NCBI GenBank assembly: GCA_022428035.1
Contig: JAKMDG010000017.1
Coordinates: 1-6,579, forward strand
Source: Longimicrobiales bacterium
Lineage (GTDB): Bacteria; Gemmatimonadota; Gemmatimonadetes; Longimicrobiales; Gaopeijiaceae
Direction: 5' to 3'
DNA: 6,579 nt
Shown: positions 1 to 6,292 of the stretch, piece after piece
Numbering within the stretch: the stretch's first letter is position 1
How the letters are laid out: every line of letters starts with the position of its first letter
Notes under the pieces: generated by a model
What the model was told of the DNA's origin: nothing
Databases searched by the model: none
The model's input: only the letters and a program-made list of their open reading frames with translations
Program-made: the position numbers and the translations under genes

Positions 1-2186
1 GCGGCGACACGTGGGAGCACCGGTCCACGACGAACAACCGCCCCATGTACTATTCCCAGATTCGGATCGACCCCAATGATCCGGAGCGGATGTATCTCGG
101 CGGCTCGGACCTGTTTCGGACGTCTGACGGTGGCCGCACGTTCACGAACGATGCAGCGGACGGGGTTCACCTCGATCACCACGCGCTCTGGATCAACCCG
201 GAGAACTCGGATCACCTGATCCTGGGTAGCGATGGAGGAGTCTCGATCAGCTGGGATCGATCCGACAACTGGTATCAGTTCCGTAATCTGCCGCTCGGAC
301 AGTTCTATGAGATCGGCGTCGACATGCGTGAACCCTATCACGTGTGCGGCGGATTACAGGACAACGGCTCGTGGTGCGCGCCGAGCGATACCTGGTCCAA
401 TCAGGGGATCCGAACTCGGGACTGGTACAACGTGAATGGCGGTGACGGATTCTTCACGGTCATGCACCCCAGCAATCCGGCGCTGATGTTTGCAGAATCG
501 CAGGGCGGCAACCTGACCCGCGTGAACCTCGAGACCATGGAGCGCACCCGTATGCGGCCGATCGGGCGCCCCGGTGCCGATGCAGAGATGCCTGATCTCC
601 GCTGGAACTGGGACACCCCGATCGTGCTCTCGGCCCACGACGACAACACCATCTACACAGGATCGAATGTACTCTTCCGGTCTACTGATCTGGGTCAGAC
701 CTTCGAGGCGATCAGTGGCGATCTTACGTGGGCGATCGACCGTGATACGCTCATGATCATGGGCGTGCCCGGGGGTGAGGCGCAGATGTCGCGCAACGAC
801 GGACAGTCCTCGTACGGCAACCTCACCGCCATCGCCGAATCACCGCGTGATGCCAGCGTCATCTACACCGGTGCCGACGACGGGCGTCTTCAGGTGACTC
901 AGGATGGCGGTGCGACGTGGACGGACCTCACGCAGCGTGTGGATGAACTCCCAGAGCACAGCTACGTGACCCGCATCGTGGCCTCGCACGGCGCGCCTGG
1001 TACGGTCTTCGCTGCGTTCGACAACCATCGCAACGACGACTTCAACGCCTACGTCTACCGAAGCGAGAACTTCGGGCAGGACTGGATCCGGATCACGAAC
1101 GGCCTCCCCGTCAGCTCGATGAGTGCGCTGGCGCAGCATCCGGACAACGCGAACCTGCTCTTCGCGGGGAACGAAATCGGGGTCTATGCCTCGGCTGATG
1201 CCGGCGCCAACTGGGTTCGGCTGCACAATGGTCTGCCCACAGTCCCGGTGGACGACATCAAGATCCACCCGCGTGAGAACGACCTGGTCATCGGCACACA
1301 CGGTCGTGGCATCTGGATTCTCGACGACATCAGCCCGCTGGAGCACCTCAACGCGGGCGTTGTAGCGTCGAACGCGCACATCTTCCCGATCCGGCGGGCT
1401 ACCTCCTACAATCTGTACACGCCGCAGGGCTGGACGCCGGGCATCTTTGCGGCTCCCAATCCTCCTGCCGGTGCGCGCATCCGGTATCACCTGACGGCGG
1501 ACACCGAGGACCTCGAGCTCCGGGTCACGGACGCCACTGGCGCGCTGGTGCGAGCGCTCGACGCACCGAGCACTGCCGGGATGCATGAGGTGATCTGGGA
1601 TCTGCGCATCGAGGCGACGGGGGCCGATGGTGAGGCGACAGGGACCGGGCCCCGCGTGCTGCCGGGTGCGTACATCGTCGAAATGACGACGGGCGCCGAC
1701 GTCGTGCAGAGCGAGGTGTCCGTCCGCATGGACCCACGCATCAATCTGGGGAGGCGGGACCTCATGGTCCGGCATCAGTCGATGATGGAGTCGTACAGAC
1801 TCTCCCATGTGGTCGATGCCGCCGAGGATGCGCTCGGTGAGATGGACGACCACCTGGACGAGGTACACGAACTGCTGGAGGACCGTGCGCCGGATGGGCT
1901 CGCGGCAGCTGTGGCTGCGCTCCGCGAGACGCTCGAGGTGCTCGGCGACGACCTCGATGACGCGTCGGATGGTGCGAGTGCCTGGCGCGGGATCGAAGGC
2001 TCCGGGTCGATGCCCACCTCGGATGCTCTCTTCCAGATCGATCGATCGTGGGAGGACCTGCCCGGCGTCATCGTCAGGATCAATGGTGTCATGGAAGATT
2101 TCAATACGGTCATGGGCCAGGTCTACGCACCTGCTGCCATGCCGGAGGGCCCCACGTCCATCACTGCTCCCTCACGCGGAGGCTGA
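1..2186 (+). CDS. Asp-box (BNR/VPS10-sortilin-like) beta-propeller protein, 3' part
   Basis: This is the C-terminal part of a large, probably secreted propeller protein of the kind often labelled glycosyl hydrolase or sortilin-like. The frame is open from the window edge (first full codon at 3, reading GDTWEHRS), so the Met at 45 is not the start. Counting from that Met, Asp-box repeats of the form S-x-D-x-G-x-x-W/F occur near residues 27-33, 62-70, 213-220, 285-292, 340-347 and 383-390. The family-typical GGLQDNGSW segment (102-110) is flanked by Cys101 and Cys111, a possible disulfide. The propeller closes at GTHGRGIW (417-424). A beta-rich FlgD/Fn3-like Ig module follows at about 476-563, then an acidic, helix-prone tail (about 574-645). 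The glycosyl-hydrolase label is not backed by visible catalytic residues; a binding or scaffold role is equally possible. The signal peptide would lie upstream of the window. The gene appears to be first or early in an operon with the next two genes. Confidence 0.87.
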   Translation, partial: GDTWEHRSTTNNRPMYYSQIRIDPNDPERMYLGGSDLFRTSDGGRTFTNDAADGVHLDHHALWINPENSDHLILGSDGGVSISWDRSDNWYQFRNLPLGQFYEIGVDMREPYHVCGGLQDNGSWCAPSDTWSNQGIRTRDWYNVNGGDGFFTVMHPSNPALMFAESQGGNLTRVNLETMERTRMRPIGRPGADAEMPDLRWNWDTPIVLSAHDDNTIYTGSNVLFRSTDLGQTFEAISGDLTWAIDRDTLMIMGVPGGEAQMSRNDGQSSYGNLTAIAESPRDASVIYTGADDGRLQVTQDGGATWTDLTQRVDELPEHSYVTRIVASHGAPGTVFAAFDNHRNDDFNAYVYRSENFGQDWIRITNGLPVSSMSALAQHPDNANLLFAGNEIGVYASADAGANWVRLHNGLPTVPVDDIKIHPRENDLVIGTHGRGIWILDDISPLEHLNAGVVASNAHIFPIRRATSYNLYTPQGWTPGIFAAPNPPAGARIRYHLTADTEDLELRVTDATGALVRALDAPSTAGMHEVIWDLRIEATGADGEATGTGPRVLPGAYIVEMTTGADVVQSEVSVRMDPRINLGRRDLMVRHQSMMESYRLSHVVDAAEDALGEMDDHLDEVHELLEDRAPDGLAAAVAALRETLEVLGDDLDDASDGASAWRGIEGSGSMPTSDALFQIDRSWEDLPGVIVRINGVMEDFNTVMGQVYAPAAMPEGPTSITAPSRGG
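2178..2182 (+). promoter_or_regulatory. Shine-Dalgarno of the 63-aa membrane protein
   Basis: GGAGG lies inside the last codons of the propeller gene, 7 nt before a GTG codon. It decides the start of the small downstream gene and suggests translational coupling to the upstream gene, whose TGA (2184-2186) falls between this site and the GTG. Confidence 0.8.
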
Positions 2187-2189
2187 TGC

Positions 2190-2381
2190 GTGTCGAAGAG
2201 CCGAATTATCGAGGCCGAGCGTCTGAAGCCGTTGATCGGCTATCTAGTGGTAGCCTTCATCATGATTCTGGCCCTCGGTACCGCAGTTCCAGTCGGACCA
2301 TCACGCACGCTGCTCATCGTCGCGTGGCTCATCCTGCTCCCCATGGGCGGATGGCGGATTCTGAAGAAGCCAGCGGAGTGA
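2190..2381 (+). CDS. small two-helix membrane protein of unknown function
   Basis: This 63-residue protein is not recognised. It begins with a polar, charged stretch (SKSRIIEAERLKP), followed by a hydrophobic segment at about residues 15-35 and a second at about 40-56 (TLLIVAWLILLPMGGW), ending in a short basic tail RILKKPAE. This reads as a two-pass inner-membrane hairpin with both ends probably cytoplasmic. The GTG start has GGAGG 7 nt upstream and lies 3 nt after the preceding stop. The next gene's start lies 5 nt after its own stop, and its GGAG ribosome binding site sits in the last codons of this gene. The spacing and ribosome binding site argue for a real gene, not a shadow frame. It may help anchor or export its secreted neighbours, or be unrelated to them. 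No function is assigned. Confidence 0.72.
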   Translation: MSKSRIIEAERLKPLIGYLVVAFIMILALGTAVPVGPSRTLLIVAWLILLPMGGWRILKKPAE

Positions 2382-2386
2382 CACGC

Positions 2387-3826
2387 ATGACGCGCACGCG
2401 ACCGACCCCGGGGCTCTCACTCGCAGCAGTTCTTGCGGTTCTGGTGGCCGCACCAGTATCGGGACAGTGGCCGTCCGACGACGCAAACCCGACAGAGTTC
2501 AATCTTGCGATGAACGCAAAGATCCTCTGTTCGGGGATCTGGGTGCAGGGTCGGGACCCGGCGCTGCACGTGGCCGGAGACCTGCGGCGCTTCGACCACT
2601 TCGGGTGGGGCGACGACTTCACGTACGAGATCGACGACGAACGGAAGCGGGTGACGTTGTCTTCTCCACGCTCTCCACACGCACGCACTGCCCAGTTCAG
2701 CGGTGATCAGGGGTGCGCAGTGCTACCACGTGGCATGGACAACGTGCAGTTCACGCCTTCCGAGGTCGGGGCGGACTGGCCCAACCGGTCGTGGCAGCGG
2801 TGGCCGATGGGCGAGCGGAGATCCGATGGTGCACTTCCGCCGGAGATTGACCGGGCTGCGCTGAGGGAAGCACTCGACTGGGCGATTGCGAATCACGAAC
2901 ATGGTCAGAATACGCGGGCGTTCGTGGTCGTCCATAAGGGCCGTATTATCGGGGAGCGCTACGCAACGGGCGTACCGCGCGACAGGCCGCACCTCTCCTG
3001 GTCGCAGGGCAAGTCGATTACAGCCGCGCTGATTGGTGTCCTGGTGCAGCAGGGTGAACTCTCCCTCGACCAGCCGGCGCCGGTCGCCGAGTGGGCCAAT
3101 GACGCGCGGAGTCAGATCACGATCGCCGACCTGCTGCACATGAGCTCGGGGCTCGACTTCAACAACTTCGGCCTCGGCAACGAGAATTCCCTGTCGACCG
3201 AGAACCATCATTTCCGGATCTACTTCGACGGGATCAACGTGTTCGATCACGCGGTCAGCTTCCCGGCTGCGGTCGAGCCGAACACGCGGTGGCGTTACCT
3301 GAACTCGGATCCGCTCACGCTCGGCAGGATCGTCCGACAGACGGTCGAGTCGAGGGGCGAGGACTACCACGCCTTCCCATGGACCGCTCTGTTCGACCGT
3401 ATCGGGATCAAGAACGCGGTGCTCGAGACGGACGCGTGGGGAAACTTTATTCTGACGGGCTACGACTACATGTCGGCCCGCGACTGGGCTCGCTTCGGGC
3501 TGCTTCATCTTCAGGACGGCGTCTGGGATGGCGAGCGGATCCTGCCCGAAGGCTGGGTCGACTTCATCAGCACCCCTGCGCCGGCGAGTGAGGCTCGAAA
3601 CTACGGTGGTCAGTTCTGGCTCAACGCGGGTGGGGAGTACGACCGGATTCCGCGTGACGCGTTCTGGCCGGCAGGGTTCATGGGTCAGAACACAGTGGTC
3701 ATCCCGTCCAGCGATCTGGTCATCGTTCGGCTGGGCCCGAGTCCAGGTGTCGAGTACGCCGAGTACATGAACGAGTTCGTGGGCCGTGTCGTAGAGGCGA
3801 TCGATGTACCCAACAGCCAGTATTGA
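2387..3826 (+). CDS. exported beta-lactamase-family (class C-like) serine hydrolase
   Basis: A 479-residue hydrolase of the beta-lactamase/penicillin-binding-protein fold (esterase, amidase or peptidase types such as EstB and NylB). I chose the ATG at 2387 because GGAG lies 8 nt upstream and it places a signal peptide at the N-terminus: basic MTRTR, a hydrophobic core at about 10-22, and likely cleavage after VSG (24-26). An open frame continues upstream to 2048 but only overlaps other genes. Residues about 40-125 form an N-terminal module with Cys48 (KILCSGIWVQGRDP) and Cys110 (QGCAVLPRG), a possible periplasmic disulfide. The catalytic domain has the SxxK motif S206-Q-G-K209, the Tyr motif Y304-L-N306, and a C-terminal AGFMGQN segment (429-435) where KTG or HxG would stand in other members. 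The usual DLLHMSSGLDF segment is at 248-258. The protein is probably periplasmic. Its substrate cannot be read from the sequence; resistance to beta-lactams is not implied. Confidence 0.93.
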   Translation: MTRTRPTPGLSLAAVLAVLVAAPVSGQWPSDDANPTEFNLAMNAKILCSGIWVQGRDPALHVAGDLRRFDHFGWGDDFTYEIDDERKRVTLSSPRSPHARTAQFSGDQGCAVLPRGMDNVQFTPSEVGADWPNRSWQRWPMGERRSDGALPPEIDRAALREALDWAIANHEHGQNTRAFVVVHKGRIIGERYATGVPRDRPHLSWSQGKSITAALIGVLVQQGELSLDQPAPVAEWANDARSQITIADLLHMSSGLDFNNFGLGNENSLSTENHHFRIYFDGINVFDHAVSFPAAVEPNTRWRYLNSDPLTLGRIVRQTVESRGEDYHAFPWTALFDRIGIKNAVLETDAWGNFILTGYDYMSARDWARFGLLHLQDGVWDGERILPEGWVDFISTPAPASEARNYGGQFWLNAGGEYDRIPRDAFWPAGFMGQNTVVIPSSDLVIVRLGPSPGVEYAEYMNEFVGRVVEAIDVPNSQY

Positions 3827-3857
3827 GGCGCACCCACCCCGCGCGACGGCCACGCGG

Positions 3858-3886
3858 TTGACCCGGTACGGGGCTCCCACCATCCT
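3858..3886 (+). promoter_or_regulatory. possible sigma-70-type promoter for the thrS leader
   Basis: TTGACC (3858-3863) matches five of six bases of the -35 consensus. CATCCT (3881-3886), 17 nt further on, matches only three of six bases of a -10 box. Transcription would start around 3892-3895, shortly before the ribosome binding site of the leader reading frame. The weak -10 makes this tentative. A 5-bp GC hairpin without a T tract (3839-3857) lies just upstream and does not look like a terminator for the serine hydrolase gene. Confidence 0.38.
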
Positions 3887-3916
3887 TCGCTTCCACCATG
3901 AACGCAGGAGTTTTGG

Positions 3917-3994
3917 GTGCTCGGTATGTGCCTGACAATCATGAGCATGACCACCGGCCAGACTACGGGTCGGGGCGCTGCGCTCGTCGGTTAG
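3917..3994 (+). CDS. candidate Thr-rich leader peptide of thrS
   Basis: A 25-codon frame starts at GTG 3917, with AGGAG at 3906-3910 and a 6-nt spacer, and ends at TAG 3992-3994. It contains five Thr codons: ACA 3935, ACC 3950, ACC 3953, ACT 3962 and ACG 3965. The last four fall in the run MTTGQTTG, and all four Thr codons are used. Downstream within the same leader come an antiterminator-like segment, an intrinsic terminator and then thrS. By analogy with thrL, hisL and pheM, its translation would sense charged tRNA-Thr rather than make a useful peptide. In-frame ATG codons at 3926, 3941 and 3947 are alternative starts without a good ribosome binding site. An overlapping frame from ATG 3898 lacks both a ribosome binding site and Thr enrichment. 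The ORF could still be chance; its placement directly before thrS is what makes it credible. Confidence 0.6.
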   Translation: MLGMCLTIMSMTTGQTTGRGAALVG

Positions 3995-4026
3995 GCTAGG
4001 CCGAACCCGGAACGAGACGCGGCCCC
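3972..4026 (+). promoter_or_regulatory. candidate antiterminator pairing in the thrS leader
   Basis: Bases 3972-3987, inside the last codons of the leader frame, can pair with 4012-4026. The pairs are GGGGC 3972-3976 with GCCCC 4022-4026, C3978 with G4021, GCG 3980-3982 with CGC 4018-4020, and CTCGT 3983-3987 with ACGAG 4012-4016. That makes 14 pairs with single-base bulges at G3977, T3979 and A4017. GGTT 3989-3992 with AACC 4004-4007 can extend it. The structure uses up almost the whole left arm of the following terminator, so the two are mutually exclusive. A ribosome at the leader stop would cover 3972-3987 and allow termination; a ribosome held at the Thr codons 3950-3955 would leave it free. 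The pairing was worked out by eye, with no folding energy computed. Confidence 0.5.
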
Positions 4027-4050
4027 TGAATCTCGGGCGCCGCGTTTTTT
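4017..4050 (+). terminator. intrinsic terminator / attenuator ahead of thrS
   Basis: The stem ACGCGGC (4017-4023) with GCCGCGT (4039-4045) is extended by CCC (4024-4026) with GGG (4035-4037) across one bulged C4038. An 8-nt loop closes it, and a run of six T (4045-4050) follows. It lies 49 nt before the thrS ATG, so read-through is needed for any thrS transcript that starts upstream. It could equally be the ordinary end of the serine hydrolase operon if the true thrS promoter lay between 4051 and 4098, but I see no convincing promoter there. Confidence 0.85.
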
Positions 4051-4056
4051 GATGCC

Positions 4057-4079
4057 CGTGGGTGACCTGAGATCCCACG
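4057..4079 (+). promoter_or_regulatory. hairpin in the thrS 5' UTR
   Basis: CGTGGG (4057-4062) pairs perfectly with CCCACG (4074-4079) across an 11-nt loop, with no T tract following. It ends 19 nt before the thrS start. In E. coli, ThrRS represses its own translation by binding tRNA-Thr-like hairpins in the leader. This hairpin sits in a comparable place, but its loop shows no GGU, UGU or CGU anticodon-like triplet, so the parallel is weak. Confidence 0.35.
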
Positions 4080-4098
4080 TCCACAAACCCATCACGTC

Positions 4099-6021
4099 AT
4101 GTCCAGCGAACAGATCAAGATCACGCTCCCGAACGGCGACGTTCTCGATATGCCGGCCGGTTCCACGGCAGGCGACGTTGCGGCCAGAATCGGCCCCGGG
4201 CTTGCGAAAGCAGCCGTGGCTGCCGTCGTGAATGACGACACGATCGGGCTCATGGAGCCGATCGAGGGTGATGCCGACATCCAGATCCTCACGGAACGGG
4301 ATCCGGCCGCTCTCGGTGTCTTGCGGCACTCCGCAGCCCACATTCTGGCCACGGCCGTTCGTGAACTCCGACCGGGGGCGGGAATCGGCTTCGGGCCGGC
4401 GATCGATGATGGCTTTTACTACGACTTCGAGGTAGACGAGCCGTTCACGCCGGAGGACCTCGAGGCCTTCGAACAGAAGATGACCGAGGTCACGGAGGCC
4501 GATCAGCCCTTCGAGCGCCGCCAGGTGGACAAGGCCGAGGCACGTGAACTGTTCAGCGACGATCCCCTCAAGCTAGAGCGACTCGAGGAGTTCGACGACG
4601 ATGAGGTCATCACGGTCTATGAGAACGGCCCGTTCCTCGATCTGTGCAAGGGGCCGCACGTTCCGAGCACGGGGAGGCTGAAGCACTTCAAGCTGCTGTC
4701 GGGCGCAGGTGCGTACTGGAGAGGCGACGAGAAGCGCCAGATGCTCCAGCGGATCTACGGGACGGCGTTCCACAAGAAAGGCCAGCTCGAAGAACATCTG
4801 CATCGGCTCGAAGAGGCGAAGCGACGAGATCACCGGCGACTTGGGCGTGAGTTGGGACTCTTCCAGTTCCACCCGGTGTCGCCGGGTGCTCCATTCTGGA
4901 CGCCTCGTGGCACGGTGCTCTACAACACGCTGGAGCAATTCGTGAGAGGACGGCAGCATAAGGATTTCCTCGAGGTGAAGACGCCGTTGCTGTACACGAA
5001 GGAGCTCTGGGAGCAGTCAGGGCACTGGGGAAAGTACCGGGAGAACATGTTCCTGGTGCTCGACAACGAATCGGGTGAGCACGACATGTCACTGAAGCCG
5101 ATGAACTGCCCATCCCATCACCTGTACTACGCGTCCGAAACGCATTCGTATCGCGAGTTGCCGCTGCGCTTCACCACGCTCGATGTACTTCATCGCAACG
5201 AACTGTCCGGGGCATTATCCGGCTTGACCCGCGTGCGGCAATTCGCTCAGGACGACTGCCACGTATACCTGCGTGAGGATCAGATCGCGGAAGAAGTCCA
5301 GTTCCTGACGGACTTCATCCTCGGGCATTACGAGGCGTTCGGTCTCGAGTCACGGGTGAAATTCGCTACGCGTCCGGAGATGCGGATCGGGAGCGACGAG
5401 CAATGGGACCACGCCGAGTCGGCGCTGCGTGAGGCACTCGAGGCTACGGGATGCGAGTACGACGTGGAGGAGGGTGACGGTGCCTTTTACGGGCCAAAGA
5501 TCGACTTCCACGTTACGGACTCGATCGGCCGCAGCTGGCAGCTCGGCACGATCCAACTCGACTACAACGCTCCTGAGCGGTTCGATCTCACCTACGTGGG
5601 GAGTGACAACACGGCACATCGCCCGGTGGTCATCCACCGGGCCGTATGTGGATCATTCGAGCGCTTTATCGCCATCCTGATCGAGCACTATGCAGGTGTA
5701 TTTCCCACATGGCTCGCCCCGGAGCAGGTACGCATTCTCTCTGTTGGACAGGATTGGGACGCGAGTGCGCAGGAACTGACGGACGCCCTCGCCGCTGCGG
5801 GAGTGCGCTCAACGCTTCACTCACGCGAGACGCTTGGCTATCGCATCCGGGAGGCCGAGACGCAAAAGATTCCGTACATGGGGGTCGTGGGTGAGCGAGA
5901 GGCGGCAGAGGGCACGGTGGCGGTCCGAAAACGAGGGGCCGGAAAGAAGCAGGAGGTGATGACTCGCGAGGCATTCATCTCACTGGTAACAGACGAGATA
6001 CAGAGTCGTGCCCTCGGTTGA
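4099..6021 (+). CDS. thrS: threonyl-tRNA synthetase (ThrRS)
   Basis: A 640-residue cytoplasmic class II aminoacyl-tRNA synthetase that charges tRNA-Thr with threonine, using ATP. It is full length for the bacterial family. Domains in order are TGS (about 1-65), the editing domain (about 70-225), the catalytic core (about 245-540) and the anticodon-binding domain (about 541-640). The editing site has HSAAH (His77, His81) and DLCKGPH (Cys183, His187), so clearance of Ser-tRNA-Thr should be intact. The zinc ligands are Cys337 (MNCPSH), His388 (DDCHVY) and His513 (VIHRAVCGS). Motif 2 includes HRNELSGALSGLTRVRQF (365-382), and motif 3 is CGSFERFIAILIEHY (517-531). ATG 4099 is the only available start after the in-frame TGA at 4063, but it has no Shine-Dalgarno sequence. 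infC follows 271 nt downstream. Control by a Thr-codon attenuator in the leader is proposed from the upstream sequence. Confidence 0.99.
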   Translation: MSSEQIKITLPNGDVLDMPAGSTAGDVAARIGPGLAKAAVAAVVNDDTIGLMEPIEGDADIQILTERDPAALGVLRHSAAHILATAVRELRPGAGIGFGPAIDDGFYYDFEVDEPFTPEDLEAFEQKMTEVTEADQPFERRQVDKAEARELFSDDPLKLERLEEFDDDEVITVYENGPFLDLCKGPHVPSTGRLKHFKLLSGAGAYWRGDEKRQMLQRIYGTAFHKKGQLEEHLHRLEEAKRRDHRRLGRELGLFQFHPVSPGAPFWTPRGTVLYNTLEQFVRGRQHKDFLEVKTPLLYTKELWEQSGHWGKYRENMFLVLDNESGEHDMSLKPMNCPSHHLYYASETHSYRELPLRFTTLDVLHRNELSGALSGLTRVRQFAQDDCHVYLREDQIAEEVQFLTDFILGHYEAFGLESRVKFATRPEMRIGSDEQWDHAESALREALEATGCEYDVEEGDGAFYGPKIDFHVTDSIGRSWQLGTIQLDYNAPERFDLTYVGSDNTAHRPVVIHRAVCGSFERFIAILIEHYAGVFPTWLAPEQVRILSVGQDWDASAQELTDALAAAGVRSTLHSRETLGYRIREAETQKIPYMGVVGEREAAEGTVAVRKRGAGKKQEVMTREAFISLVTDEIQSRALG

Positions 6022-6193
6022 CCGGGAGAACGGTCTCGGTCATCTTTTCGATCATCTCTCGGGGTGAAACACATTTGAGAAAGTGAGCCGTTTGACCGGC
6101 GGCTCCACCTTCACGGTCCCTCGGGACTGACAAGAGGGTCGCTCGAGTTGGTGCCACGGGGGCGCAGTTCCCGTGCAGTCGGCTCGGTCGCGG

Positions 6194-6218
6194 CCCGAGA
6201 TTCGTCTCGGGTTTTTTT
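6194..6218 (+). terminator. strong intrinsic terminator between thrS and infC
   Basis: CCCGAGA (6194-6200) and TCTCGGG (6205-6211) form a perfect 7-bp stem closed by a stable TTCG tetraloop and followed by seven T (6212-6218). It lies 172 nt after the thrS stop and 74 nt before the infC start. It either ends the thrS transcript or acts as an attenuator for infC. Confidence 0.92.
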
Positions 6219-6278
6219 CGTATGACGCAGGAAGAAGTGCAGGATGAGGCCCGGAAGGGACTCACATCGAGACTCCAT

Positions 6279-6284
6279 AGGAGG
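6279..6284 (+). promoter_or_regulatory. perfect Shine-Dalgarno of infC, decides an ATC start
   Basis: AGGAGG stands 8 nt before the ATC at 6293. It overlaps the in-frame stop TAG at 6278-6280, so the infC frame cannot extend further upstream. A maximal ribosome binding site compensating for a poor start codon is what one expects for infC. Confidence 0.93.
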
Positions 6285-6292
6285 GAAAGGAC

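Larger units (their letters stand above)
6022..6292 (+). promoter_or_regulatory. structured thrS-infC intergenic region / infC leader
   Basis: This 271-nt gap holds several perfect hairpins ahead of a strong terminator: GAGCCG 6085-6090 with CGGCTC 6100-6105, and CACGGG 6155-6160 with CCCGTG 6170-6175. Smaller dyads lie around 6116-6127. A TTGACC box at 6092-6097 resembles the -35 upstream of thrS, but no acceptable -10 follows at normal spacing. CTCGG 6183-6187 can pair with CCGAG 6195-6199, which would compete with the terminator stem. No convincing gene lies in the gap. Whether it is a regulatory leader of infC or a plain end-of-gene region cannot be decided from one sequence. Confidence 0.45.

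Noticed and set aside
840..1868. Minus-strand open frame (342 codons) opposite the propeller gene
   Set aside because: Same reason: the + strand carries clear Asp-box repeats, and the minus translation is low-complexity Arg/Val/His-rich.
2048..2386. N-terminal extension of the serine hydrolase frame
   Set aside because: It would overlap the propeller gene and the small membrane gene and would bury the signal peptide. ATG 2387 has its own GGAG site.
3839..3857. GC hairpin after the serine hydrolase as its terminator
   Set aside because: Only 5 bp with a 9-nt loop, and no T tract follows.
2723..4084. Long minus-strand open frame (453 codons) opposite the serine hydrolase
   Set aside because: It is a shadow of the GC-rich coding strand. 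Its translation is rich in Arg, Val, Asp and Pro with no recognisable domain, while the + strand frame has signal peptide and catalytic motifs.
3895..4098. T-box riboswitch upstream of thrS
   Set aside because: I see no specifier-loop architecture or T-box core sequence (the conserved AGGGTGGNACCGCG-type element). The terminator is better explained by a leader-peptide mechanism or plain termination.
6083..6130. Short GTG frame with three Thr codons before infC
   Set aside because: It has no good ribosome binding site and only modest Thr content, and infC gives no reason to expect threonine sensing. It is kept only as a note in the leader comparison.
6148..6225. TTG-started frame running through the terminator before infC
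   Set aside because: The start is weak and the frame reads through the terminator hairpin and T tract, with no Thr or other telling codons.
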